A DNA stretch of 38,384 bases from an uncultured Lachnospiraceae bacterium. GTDB taxonomy: Bacteria > Bacillota > Clostridia > Lachnospirales > Lachnospiraceae. Of this stretch, positions 26,201 through 34,111 are shown piece after piece. A model generated the notes under the pieces. It saw nothing but the letters and a program-made list of their open reading frames with translations. It was not told the DNA's origin and did not search any database. Numbering within the stretch: position 1 is the first letter of the stretch; the number at the start of each line of letters is the position of its first letter. Position numbers and translations under genes: made by a program. The stretch covers positions 1-38,384 of the forward strand of contig CAMNTM010000021.1 of assembly GCA_946558465.1 (NCBI GenBank), read 5' to 3'.

Positions 26201-27541
26201 TCACCTTTTCATATTTTCGATAAAATCAATATCTATATTTCCGGAAATGTACTCCGGATGATTCAAAATTTCATACTGATAATCCACATTTGTATCTACT
26301 CCCTCAATAATAACCTCACCCAATGCACTTCTCATCTTGCGTATCGCCTCGCTTCGATTTCTGGCCCATACACTCAGCTTGGCAATCATAGAATCATAGT
26401 AGGGCGGAATCGTGTATCCACTATAGATTGCCGAGTCAATTCGGATTCCTTTTCCTCCCGGAAGGTGCATATCCTTCACCGTACCGGGCGAAGGCCTGAA
26501 GCCTTTATCCGGACTTTCGGCATTGATGCGGCACTCAATGGAATGTCCGGACAGCTGTATATCCTCCTGGCGGCAGGATAACTTCCTGCCCGATGCAATG
26601 CGGATCTGTTCCTTAATCAAATCCATCCCGGTTACCCACTCTGTAACCGGATGCTCCACCTGTATACGGGTGTTCATCTCCATAAAATAAAAGCTTCCGT
26701 CCTTTTCGAGTAAAAATTCTATAGTTCCTGCATTTACATAGTGAGCGGCCTTCGCTGCTTTTACTGCTGCCTCTCCCATCTTCTGACGAAGCTCTTCTGA
26801 CAGTTCTGCAGATGGAGATTCTTCAATCAATTTCTGATGATTTCTCTGGATAGAACAATCCCGCTCTCCCAGATGAATTACATTTCCATAGCTGTCTGCA
26901 AGAATCTGGAACTCTATATGGCGTGGACTCTGAATCAGATGCTCCACATACATCATCCCGTCGCCGAATGCATTCTGCGCTTCCTGCTGCGCCGTATCAA
27001 AGCATTTTTTAAACTCCTTCGAAGTCTCTGCCGCCCGCATACCCTTACCGCCGCCCCCTAAAGCTGCTTTAATCATAACAGGGTAACCAATCTGTGCCGC
27101 TGCTTTTTCACCTTCCTCAGCCTTATATACCGGCTTTTGGCTTCCCGGAATAACCGGAACTCCCGCAGCCATCATGGTATTGCGGGCTTCCTGTTTATTT
27201 CCAAGCTTTGCAATTACCTCCGCGCCGGGACCTATGAAGGTAATCTTACATTTTTCACACAGCTTTGCAAACCGGCTGTTCTCCGACAAAAAGCCAAAGC
27301 CGGGATGAATGGCGTCTGCCCCCGTTACAACCGCCGCACTGATAATACGGTCCATACTGAGATAGCTCTCTGAAGGGGCCGCCGGACCGATACACACGGC
27401 CTCGTCTGCAAGCTTTGCGTGAAGTGCTTCACTGTCTGCCTCCGAATAAACCGCCACACTCTCGATACCCATTTCTCTGCAGGCACGGATGATACGGACT
27501 GCAATCTCACCACGATTTGCGATTAATATCTTCTTTATCAC
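26201..27541 (-). CDS. accC: Biotin carboxylase subunit of acetyl-CoA carboxylase
   Basis: A 446-residue biotin carboxylase, which carboxylates biotin on AccB using ATP and bicarbonate. It shows KKILIANRGEIAVRIIRAC at the start, the ATP-grasp loop GGGGKGMR and the active-site MEMNTRIQVEHPVTEW. The open frame begins with GTG at 27550 directly after the fabZ stop, but the GTG at 27541 fits the family start better and has GGTGG a few bases ahead. The stop/start adjacency implies coupled translation with fabZ. Confidence 0.96.
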   Translation of the reverse strand: MIKKILIANRGEIAVRIIRACREMGIESVAVYSEADSEALHAKLADEAVCIGPAAPSESYLSMDRIISAAVVTGADAIHPGFGFLSENSRFAKLCEKCKITFIGPGAEVIAKLGNKQEARNTMMAAGVPVIPGSQKPVYKAEEGEKAAAQIGYPVMIKAALGGGGKGMRAAETSKEFKKCFDTAQQEAQNAFGDGMMYVEHLIQSPRHIEFQILADSYGNVIHLGERDCSIQRNHQKLIEESPSAELSEELRQKMGEAAVKAAKAAHYVNAGTIEFLLEKDGSFYFMEMNTRIQVEHPVTEWVTGMDLIKEQIRIASGRKLSCRQEDIQLSGHSIECRINAESPDKGFRPSPGTVKDMHLPGGKGIRIDSAIYSGYTIPPYYDSMIAKLSVWARNRSEAIRKMRSALGEVIIEGVDTNVDYQYEILNHPEYISGNIDIDFIENMKR

Positions 27542-27550
27542 TTCTACCAC

Positions 27551-27979
27551 CTATCCAATCATAAATGTCAGCTCTGCACTGACAACTGTCCTGCCTTCCA
27601 CACTCGCAGCCGCTTCTCCGACTCCTACCGGCCCCTTGCGCTTTATAATTCTGGTCTCTAGACGTACCTTATCTCCCGGCACAATCTTACCCTTAAATTT
27701 ACATTTATTAATACCGCCGAAATATGCCGTCTTCCCCCGATTCTCTTCAAGACTCAATATCGCTACGGCACCTGTCTGCGCCAAAGCTTCTACCGTCAGC
27801 ACCCCGGGCATTACTGGCTCCGCAGGAAAGTGGCCTGCAAAAAAATCCTCCCGGAAGGTCACACATTTATATCCGACGGCATACTGACCCGGCTCATAAT
27901 CCTCGATATAATCAAGGAGAAGAAATGGATGACGATGCGGGATAATTTCTTTGATTTGGTTGATACTTAGATAATTCAT
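27551..27979 (-). CDS. fabZ: 3-hydroxyacyl-ACP dehydratase FabZ
   Basis: A 142-residue hotdog-fold dehydratase that converts 3-hydroxyacyl-ACP to trans-2-enoyl-ACP. Catalytic His50 lies in GHFPAEPVMPGVLTVEALAQ (His50 and Glu64), and IPHRHPFLLLDYI is at the N-terminus. An AAAGGAGG site precedes the ATG. It follows accB after a 75-base gap that contains a strong hairpin. No FabM or FabA is seen in the window, so the route to unsaturated chains is not evident. Confidence 0.96.
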   Translation of the reverse strand: MNYLSINQIKEIIPHRHPFLLLDYIEDYEPGQYAVGYKCVTFREDFFAGHFPAEPVMPGVLTVEALAQTGAVAILSLEENRGKTAYFGGINKCKFKGKIVPGDKVRLETRIIKRKGPVGVGEAAASVEGRTVVSAELTFMIG

Positions 27980-27997
27980 TACTGCCTCCTTTTAATT

Positions 27998-28051
27998 GGG
28001 GACGGGGTAAAACTCGTTTTACCCCGTCCCAGATTCAAAATACCCTGTCCC
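27998..28051. repeat. REP-like GGGACGGGGTAAAA palindrome in the fab operon
   Basis: GGGACGGGGTAAAAC (27999-28013) and GTTTTACCCCGTCCC (28016-28030) form a perfect 15-bp inverted repeat. A further related copy, TACCCTGTCCC, lies at 28041-28051. It sits between accB and fabZ. There is no U-tract on the minus strand, so it is not a normal terminator. I recall similar elements scattered between genes of Clostridia; their origin is unclear. Confidence 0.7.
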
Positions 28052-28054
28052 TTT

Positions 28055-28495
28055 TTATCTAATCCGAAACAGCGGCTGGCCGTACTCGACCATATCTCCG
28101 TTTTCCACCAAGATCTCTTCTAAGGTTCCGTCGTATTCGCTTTCTATCTCATTCATCAGCTTCATGGCCTCTATGATTGCCAGCGGCTGGCCTTTTTTAA
28201 CCGTATCTCCAACCGATACAAACGGTTTTTCGCCCTCTGCAGGCGCTGCATAAAAGGTTCCTACAAGAGGAGACTCTACCAGCCTTCCAGCTTTTACTTG
28301 TGACTGGCTTTTTTCTTCTTTCTTTTCCGCTGTCCCAGAATCCTTTTCTGCCGGAAGCTCCGAAGTCTTCACAAGCTGCAGCTTCCCTTTTTTCTTTTCC
28401 AGCTGAATCTTCACGTCTTTTTCTTCGTATCGGAATCTGGTCAGCTCTGATTCCGACACTGCCTGAACCAGCTCAATTAAAGTTTCTGTGTCCAT
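28055..28495 (-). CDS. accB: Biotin carboxyl carrier protein of acetyl-CoA carboxylase
   Basis: A 146-residue BCCP. The biotinylated lysine is Lys112 in IIEAMKLMNEIE. An N-terminal helical region (1-45) is joined by a charged, flexible linker rich in Lys, Glu and Ser to the C-terminal biotinyl domain (about 70-146). It starts 3 bases after fabF, so the two are co-transcribed and probably translationally coupled. Confidence 0.96.
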   Translation of the reverse strand: MDTETLIELVQAVSESELTRFRYEEKDVKIQLEKKKGKLQLVKTSELPAEKDSGTAEKKEEKSQSQVKAGRLVESPLVGTFYAAPAEGEKPFVSVGDTVKKGQPLAIIEAMKLMNEIESEYDGTLEEILVENGDMVEYGQPLFRIR

Positions 28496-28498
28496 CTT

Positions 28499-29746
28499 TT
28501 ATACTCCTTCTTCATACTTTTTCACTAAAAGCGCCGCATTATGCCCGCCGAACCCTAAAGAATTCGTGAGTGCAAAATGTATATCCCTTTGTACCGGTGC
28601 GCCGATCGTATAATTCAGGTCACAGCCTTCGCCCGGCTTACTGGTTCCGACTGTCTGATGGATAAAGCCGTCTTCAATACTTTTTACACAGACAATGAAT
28701 TCTACACCTCCGGCCGCTCCCAGAAGATGTCCGATCATAGATTTGGTCGAATTGATATTTACCCGCTTTGCTGCCTCCTCTCCAAGCGCCAGCCTGACAG
28801 CCTTTGTTTCAAATAAGTCATTGTGACGGGTACTAGTTCCATGCGCATTAATATAGTCTAACTGAATGGGGGCAATCCCGCCTTCCTCCATCGCAAGACT
28901 CATGGCTTTCGCTGCACCGCTGCCATCCTCTGCCGGTGACGTGATATGATAGGCATCACTCGTCGAACCATATCCCGCAAGCTCCGCATAGATATGTGCT
29001 CCCCTTGCCCTGGCATGCTCCAGTTCCTCTAACATCACAATCCCGGCGCCCTCGCCAAGCACAAAACCGTCCCTGTCCTTGTCAAATGGAATGGATGCCC
29101 GCATAGGGTCCTGCGACAGAGAAAGTGCTGTAAGTCCGGTAAACCCGGCCACTCCTGTCGGGCAGATACAGCTTTCCGCACCACCTGCGAGAACAAAATC
29201 TGCATCCCCATACTGAACTGCACGAAATGCATCTCCGATACAGTTCGTTCCAGAAGCACAGGCTGTCACTACATTTGTGCATTTTCCTCTAAACCCAAGC
29301 TGAATGGATATATTTCCGGCTGCCATATTGGATATCATGAGAGGCACCATAAGCGGATTCACTCTGGATGGTCCCTTTGTACGAATCCGTTCATATTCCT
29401 TTTCAACCTCCTGGAGACTTCCGATTCCAGAACCTACAATTACTCCGGCGCGAAATGCATCTTCATTCTCAATCTTAATTCCGGAATCCTCATATGCTTC
29501 TTTCGCAGCTGCCACTGCATACTGGGTAAATGGCTCCATCCGTCTTGCGGCCTTCGGATCTATGTAATCCTTTGCCGCGAAATTCTTTACCTCTGCCGCC
29601 AGACTTACCTTATAACCCGTCGTATTAAACTTTGTAATTTTTCCGATTCCTACTCTGCCCTCCCGGACACTGCTCCAGAATTCGGACACTGTATTGCCGA
29701 CAGGTGTTACCGCCCCCAGACCTGTTACTACAACTCTTCTTTTCAT
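28499..29746 (-). CDS. fabF: 3-oxoacyl-ACP synthase II FabF
   Basis: A 415-residue condensing enzyme for chain elongation. The catalytic triad is Cys163 in TACASGTNCIGDAF and two histidines, in NAHGTSTRHND and SMIGHLLGAAGG. The N-terminus MKRRVVVTGLGAVTPVG is typical. It follows fabG by 20 bases in the operon. Length is normal. Confidence 0.97.
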   Translation of the reverse strand: MKRRVVVTGLGAVTPVGNTVSEFWSSVREGRVGIGKITKFNTTGYKVSLAAEVKNFAAKDYIDPKAARRMEPFTQYAVAAAKEAYEDSGIKIENEDAFRAGVIVGSGIGSLQEVEKEYERIRTKGPSRVNPLMVPLMISNMAAGNISIQLGFRGKCTNVVTACASGTNCIGDAFRAVQYGDADFVLAGGAESCICPTGVAGFTGLTALSLSQDPMRASIPFDKDRDGFVLGEGAGIVMLEELEHARARGAHIYAELAGYGSTSDAYHITSPAEDGSGAAKAMSLAMEEGGIAPIQLDYINAHGTSTRHNDLFETKAVRLALGEEAAKRVNINSTKSMIGHLLGAAGGVEFIVCVKSIEDGFIHQTVGTSKPGEGCDLNYTIGAPVQRDIHFALTNSLGFGGHNAALLVKKYEEGV

Positions 29747-29766
29747 AGCTATTATTTTCCTTCCTC

Positions 29767-30507
29767 TTACATAACCATGCCGCCATCCACATGAAGCACC
29801 TGCCCGGTAATATATTCTGCCTCCTTCGATACAAGAAATGCTACAGCCGCCGCTACATGCTCCGGCCTTCCGAAGCAGCCAAGAGGAATCTGCGCCGCTG
29901 CACCCTCCCTTACCCTTTCAGGAAGTCCGGCCGTCATATCCGTTTCAATGAATCCCGGCGCAACCGCATTTACCGTAATGCCGCGGGACGCTGCCTCTCT
30001 CGCCACAGTCTTGGTAAGGCCGATAAGCCCCGCCTTTGCAGCTGCGTAATTTGCTTGTCCTATATTACCTGTCACGCCTGCCACTGAAGAAATATTTACA
30101 ATCCTTCCACTTCTCTGCTTCAACATCTGGCGCATCGCAAAACGAATCGTATGGAAAGCACCCTTTAGATTTGTACTCAAAACCGCATCAAAATCCTCTT
30201 CTGACATCCGCATCAAAAGACTGTCTCTTGTAATTCCTGCATTGTTGACCAGAATGTCAAGTCCTCCTTGTTGCTTTATAATCTCTTGTATACATGCCTC
30301 GCACGCGGCATAATCTGACACATCACACTGACAAAGCACTGCCCGTCCGCCACGCTTTTCAATCTCATCTTTTACTTCCTCTGCCTGTTCCTTTGAGCCG
30401 TTATAGTTAATCATCACAACAGCTCCCAAAGCTGCCAGCTTTATTGCTGTCTCTCTTCCGATCCCCCGGGAAGCCCCGGTAACCAATGCTGTTTTTCCTT
30501 TTAACAT
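29767..30507 (-). CDS. fabG: 3-oxoacyl-ACP reductase FabG
   Basis: A 246-residue short-chain dehydrogenase, NADPH-dependent, which reduces 3-oxoacyl-ACP. The nucleotide loop is TGASRGIGRETA, with NNAGITRDSLLMRM and the catalytic tyrosine/lysine in NYAAAKAG. The C-terminus ITGQVLHVDGGMVM is standard. It is separated from fabD by 64 bases without a terminator. Confidence 0.96.
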   Translation of the reverse strand: MLKGKTALVTGASRGIGRETAIKLAALGAVVMINYNGSKEQAEEVKDEIEKRGGRAVLCQCDVSDYAACEACIQEIIKQQGGLDILVNNAGITRDSLLMRMSEEDFDAVLSTNLKGAFHTIRFAMRQMLKQRSGRIVNISSVAGVTGNIGQANYAAAKAGLIGLTKTVAREAASRGITVNAVAPGFIETDMTAGLPERVREGAAAQIPLGCFGRPEHVAAAVAFLVSKEAEYITGQVLHVDGGMVM

Positions 30508-30571
30508 TCTTCCTTACGCCGCCTTTCTATCAGTATGCCTTATGCCTAATATTTCATCTGCTGCGTTGACT

Positions 30572-31495
30572 TCACTTAGCGATGTAACTGCATACTTTCT
30601 CAACATCCTCCCATGAGGAAATGTTGTGCACCTTTACATTCCTGTCTATTTTCTTCATGAAGCCTGCAAGCGTTCTTCCCGGTCCAATCTCCACAAAGGT
30701 ATCTACACCTTCGGAAATCATAAGCTCCATACTCTGCATCCAGCATACCGGAGCACTCACCTGCCTTTTAAGCAGCTCTCTGGTCCGGGAAATATCTTCT
30801 ATCTTTTCTGCCCCTACGTTTGTTATATATGGAATCGTAAGAGGCGAGAATTCTGTCTCCGCAAGCTCGTCTTCCAGCTTTTCTCCTGCCTCAGATAAAA
30901 GCGGAGAATGAAACGGGCCGCTTACGTTCAGCATAACTGTGCGTTTTGCTCCTGCCTCCTTTAGTCTGTCCTCCAGCTTCTCCACCGCTGCCCTTCGTCC
31001 CGTAATTACAATCTGCCCCGGACAATTATAATTTGCGATCGTCACATCCTGCATGCCGTCAAGCATTTTTTCAAGCTTCTCCGTATCTAGTCCTATAACT
31101 GCACACATCGCACCCTCTCCGGCCGGGACAGTGTTCTGCATCAGAATCCCACGCCTGCGTACAAGGCGGATTGCATCCAGCTCCCGGATACCGCCCGCCG
31201 CCGCAATCGCCGCATACTCTCCCAGACTTAAGCCTGCTGTTATCTCCGGCATAATCCCTGCATCTTTTACCACTCTTGTTATAGCAAGGCAGGTCGTTAC
31301 TAGTGCCGCCTGCGTATACTCTGTCAGATCCAGCCTGTCATTTTCCTCAAAGCACAGCTCCCTCATATTCAGCTCCAGCGCTTTGCCTGCCGCATCATAA
31401 AGCTTTCTTGCCGCCACAGCCTTTTCATAAAAATCAGCTCCCATACCTGCCTTCTGAGCGCCTTGCCCCGGATAGATAAATGCAATTCTACTCAT
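30572..31495 (-). CDS. fabD: Malonyl-CoA:ACP transacylase FabD
   Basis: A 307-residue malonyltransferase that loads malonate onto ACP. The nucleophilic serine is in AGLSLGEYAA (GLSLG where GHSLG is usual), and the histidine is in VSGPFHSPLL. The N-terminal IAFIYPGQGAQKAGMG is diagnostic. It overlaps the end of fabK by 8 bases, so the two are translationally coupled. Confidence 0.96.
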   Translation of the reverse strand: MSRIAFIYPGQGAQKAGMGADFYEKAVAARKLYDAAGKALELNMRELCFEENDRLDLTEYTQAALVTTCLAITRVVKDAGIMPEITAGLSLGEYAAIAAAGGIRELDAIRLVRRRGILMQNTVPAGEGAMCAVIGLDTEKLEKMLDGMQDVTIANYNCPGQIVITGRRAAVEKLEDRLKEAGAKRTVMLNVSGPFHSPLLSEAGEKLEDELAETEFSPLTIPYITNVGAEKIEDISRTRELLKRQVSAPVCWMQSMELMISEGVDTFVEIGPGRTLAGFMKKIDRNVKVHNISSWEDVEKVCSYIAK

Positions 31496-32426
31496 ATATT
31501 TTGATTCCCTTCATAACTGTCTCTGTCTCCTGCACCAGCTTTTCTATCAATGTTCTGCAGGACATTCTTTCCTTCACCATACCTGCAATCTGGCCTGCCA
31601 TAACACTTCCGTTTTTTATGTCACCTTCTATGACCGCTTTTCTCAGGCCGCCAAGCGTCAATTCTTCCAGCTCCTCAAAACCTGCGCCCTGATTCTCAAG
31701 CTCTAAATAGCGCTTTGTCATCTCATTACGCAGAACGCGTATAGGATGCCCTGTACTCCTTCCAGTCACCCTGGAATCAATATCCTTTGCCTTGATAATC
31801 CTCTCTTTATAATTGTCATGTACCTGACATTCATCTGTAACAACAAAATGTGTTCCCATCTGCACACCCTCTGCCCCCAGCATGAATGCAGCTGCTATTC
31901 CACGGCCGTCTGCAATTCCTCCAGCCGCAATTACCGGAATGCTGACTGCATCTGCAACCTGTGGCACCAGCACCATCGTTGTATTCTCTCCGATGTGTCC
32001 GCCGGCTTCACATCCTTCAGCCACAACAGCATCCGCACCGCACCGCTCCATTCGTTTTGCAAGTGCGACAGAGGCTACGACAGGAATCACCTTTATCCCC
32101 GCTTCCTTCCACATCTTCATATATTTTTCCGGATTACCCGCCCCGGTTGTAACAACCTTGACACCTTCATCGGCAGCAAGCTGCGCCACCTGATCCGCAT
32201 AGGGACTCATCAGCATAATATTGATACCAAATGGCTTTTCTGTCTCCCTTTTTGCACTTCGGATCTGGTCTCTCACCCAGTCTGCCGGCGCATTTGCCGC
32301 ACCAATCAGCCCAAGTCCCCCGGCCTTCGAAACTGCCGATGCCAGCTTATACTCCGCAACCCACGCCATACCCCCTTGAATAATCGGGTGCTCGATTTCC
32401 AACAATTTTGTAATTCTTGTATGCAT
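31488..32426 (-). CDS. fabK: Enoyl-ACP reductase II FabK (FMN-dependent)
   Basis: A 312-residue flavin enoyl-ACP reductase related to nitronate monooxygenase. It begins ITKLLEIEHPIIQGGMAW, has AEGCEAGGHIGENTT and GGIADGRGIAAAFMLGAEGVQ, the phosphate- and FMN-binding core. This is the only enoyl reductase in the operon. FabK-type enzymes are known to be insensitive to triclosan, unlike FabI. It lies between acpP and fabD, the order seen in streptococcal fab clusters. Confidence 0.95.
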   Translation of the reverse strand: MHTRITKLLEIEHPIIQGGMAWVAEYKLASAVSKAGGLGLIGAANAPADWVRDQIRSAKRETEKPFGINIMLMSPYADQVAQLAADEGVKVVTTGAGNPEKYMKMWKEAGIKVIPVVASVALAKRMERCGADAVVAEGCEAGGHIGENTTMVLVPQVADAVSIPVIAAGGIADGRGIAAAFMLGAEGVQMGTHFVVTDECQVHDNYKERIIKAKDIDSRVTGRSTGHPIRVLRNEMTKRYLELENQGAGFEELEELTLGGLRKAVIEGDIKNGSVMAGQIAGMVKERMSCRTLIEKLVQETETVMKGIKIYE

Positions 32427-32508
32427 TCTAAAACCTCTGCTTTCTATTTCTCCAGCCCTTTCGCTTCCTCAGCCTTTCTGCTTCAGTACTTCTGCTTCTT
32501 CGGCGCTC

Positions 32509-32736
32509 CTATTCCTTATGAGACTGAATATATTGTATTACCTCTCCAACCGTAGCTATCTGCTCTAAATCCTCTGTCGGTATCTCCACATCGTACTCCT
32601 CCTCCAGTGCCATCACCAACTCAAATAAATCCAGCGAATCTGCTCCTAAATCGTCTTTAAATGACGTTGCCTCTGTGATACCTTCTACATTGACTCCAAG
32701 ATTTTCAGCTGTTAATTCCTTGATTTTTTCTAACAT
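32509..32736 (-). CDS. acpP: Acyl carrier protein
   Basis: A 75-residue ACP. The serine that takes phosphopantetheine is Ser34 in GADSLDLFELVMALEEEYDV. The protein is strongly acidic and has normal length. It is the second gene of the fab operon, 59 bases after fabH, and carries growing acyl chains for all the following enzymes. Confidence 0.96.
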   Translation of the reverse strand: MLEKIKELTAENLGVNVEGITEATSFKDDLGADSLDLFELVMALEEEYDVEIPTEDLEQIATVGEVIQYIQSHKE

Positions 32737-32795
32737 TTTTCATTTCTCCTTTTATATTTTACTCTTTTATTTATCTGCCTTACAGGACATTGCTG

Positions 32796-33809
32796 CTATG
32801 ATCCATAAGGCTGCTTTACCGGACAAGACCACTCCACAACCACGGCCCCCCAGGTAAGTCCCGCTCCAAAACCCGCCAGCACCAGCTTCTGCCCTGTTTT
32901 AAGCCTGCCGCCTCGATTCAACTCATCAAGAAGAATGGGAATGCTGGCAGAGGAGGTGTTTCCATATTCCTCCAGATTCATCGGAAATTTTTCTATCGGC
33001 TCGGACAGCCGCTTTGCCACAGCCTCCACGATTCTTTTATTTGCCTGGTGTAGAATATATAGAAATATATCTTCTCCCTTCAGTGCATTTGCCTCAAGCA
33101 CCTCCTGAATCACTTCCGGCACCCGCTTTACTGCAAATTTGAATACAGCCTGCCCATCCATCTGGATAAAATTTGCCTCATCTGTCATATCCTCCGGACG
33201 AAGCTTTGAAGTAAGTCCGTTGCTGCAATACCGGCTTCTGCAGGTAAGAGCCTCACCCTTTCCACCGTCAGAATGCGTCACTGGAAGCCAGCCTTTTCCT
33301 TCTCCGGCCTTCATAACAGCCGCCCCTGCTCCGTCTCCGAACAGAATGCAGGTTCTCCTGTCTTTCCAATTCGTCAGAGCAGAAAGGCTCTCACTTCCGA
33401 TAACAAGCGCCGTCTTGTATACCCCTGCTTCCAAATACGCCGACGCTGTATTGTAGGCAAGCACAAACCCCGTACAAGCGGCTCCGCCCAAATCAAAACA
33501 GGTAGCATGAACCGCACCCAAGCTTTTTTGTACCTCGCAGGCCGTACAGGGAAGAATCACATTCGATGATATAGTGGCTACCAAAATAAGCTCCAGCTCC
33601 TCTGCCTTCATTCCTGCGTTCTCAAGTGCACGTTTTCCAGCCTCAGCCGCCATAGAAGCCGTCGTCTCATCCTTTATAATATGGCGCTTTACAACCCCGG
33701 TACGTTCACGTATCCACATGTCATTCGTGTCCACAAGCCCTGCTATGTCGTTGTTGTCCATCGTATAGGACGGTATGTAAGAGCCTGTCCCGCATATAAT
33801 TCCATTCAT
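32796..33809 (-). CDS. fabH: 3-oxoacyl-ACP synthase III FabH
   Basis: A 337-residue condensing enzyme that starts fatty acid synthesis from acyl-CoA and malonyl-ACP. The catalytic Cys112 is in DLGGAACTGFVLA; the histidine is in LHQANKRIVEAVAKRL and the asparagine in YGNTSSASIPILL. It is the first gene of the operon, 42 bases downstream of a near-consensus promoter with FabT-like operator sites. The upstream ribosome site is weak (GGAAGAATTTGAGAG). Confidence 0.97.
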   Translation of the reverse strand: MNGIICGTGSYIPSYTMDNNDIAGLVDTNDMWIRERTGVVKRHIIKDETTASMAAEAGKRALENAGMKAEELELILVATISSNVILPCTACEVQKSLGAVHATCFDLGGAACTGFVLAYNTASAYLEAGVYKTALVIGSESLSALTNWKDRRTCILFGDGAGAAVMKAGEGKGWLPVTHSDGGKGEALTCRSRYCSNGLTSKLRPEDMTDEANFIQMDGQAVFKFAVKRVPEVIQEVLEANALKGEDIFLYILHQANKRIVEAVAKRLSEPIEKFPMNLEEYGNTSSASIPILLDELNRGGRLKTGQKLVLAGFGAGLTWGAVVVEWSCPVKQPYGS

Positions 33810-33838
33810 AATAATCTCTCAAATTCTTCCATTTTTAT

Positions 33839-33851
33839 TTTGACTTTCAAA
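33839..33851. promoter_or_regulatory. FabT-like operator, site 1
   Basis: TTTGACTTTCAAA: arms TTTGA/TCAAA around three bases, the same architecture as the FabT site known from streptococci (TTTGA-N3-TCAAA). It touches the -10 box of the fabH promoter, where binding would block transcription start. Confidence 0.7.
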
Positions 33852-33879
33852 GTATATGTCATATTATTTTGTTTGTCAA
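33851..33879 (-). promoter_or_regulatory. Promoter of the fab operon
   Basis: On the minus strand, a perfect -35 TTGACA (33874-33879) and -10 TATACT (33851-33856) with a 17-base spacer. It drives fabH and probably everything down to accDA. Confidence 0.85.
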
Positions 33880-33883
33880 GTAT

Positions 33884-33896
33884 TTTTATTATCAAA
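33884..33896. promoter_or_regulatory. FabT-like operator, site 2
   Basis: TTTTATTATCAAA: a second FabT-type dyad with one arm mismatch (TTTTA/TCAAA) and the TTA centre typical of streptococcal sites. It lies 4 bases upstream of the -35 box, so the promoter is flanked on both sides. Confidence 0.55.
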
Positions 33897-33901
33897 ATAT
33901 T

Positions 33902-34000
33902 TTACCATCTGAAAACCTGCCTGAAAATACGTCGGACAATTCTATCCAGCCAGTAAAACACTGAATTTCGATTTCCTGTCTGCGAAGGCTTCCCCGGCAT
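33902..34000 (-). CDS. Possible 32-residue basic peptide
   Basis: An ATG-initiated frame of 33 codons encodes a peptide ending WLDRIVRRIFRQVFRW, very basic and amphipathic. It lies between a terminator and the fab promoter, with no clear ribosome site and an in-frame stop just upstream of the ATG. It could be a real small protein, a remnant of a longer gene, or chance. There is no recognised homologue from memory. Confidence 0.25.
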   Translation of the reverse strand: MPGKPSQTGNRNSVFYWLDRIVRRIFRQVFRW

Positions 34001-34027
34001 TTTTCAAAATTCAAAAATGAGTACAAA

Positions 34028-34058
34028 AAAACAGGAAATTTCTTGAATTCCCTGTTTT
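34028..34058 (-). terminator. Terminator of the GNAT/YoaP gene
   Basis: AAAACAGG (34028-34035) pairs with CCTGTTTT (34051-34058), with further pairing in the loop. On the minus strand a run of seven T follows. It lies 53 bases past the stop codon and separates the accessory region from the fab operon. Confidence 0.75.
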
Positions 34059-34111
34059 GGTTTACCGCCTGCTGCGGACAGTGTTTATATAATTTTCCTT
34101 AACTGCAGTCT

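Noticed and set aside
31746-32555. Plus-strand frame of 269 codons opposite fabK
   Set aside because: Shadow of fabK; Cys/His/Ser-rich composition typical of antisense translation.
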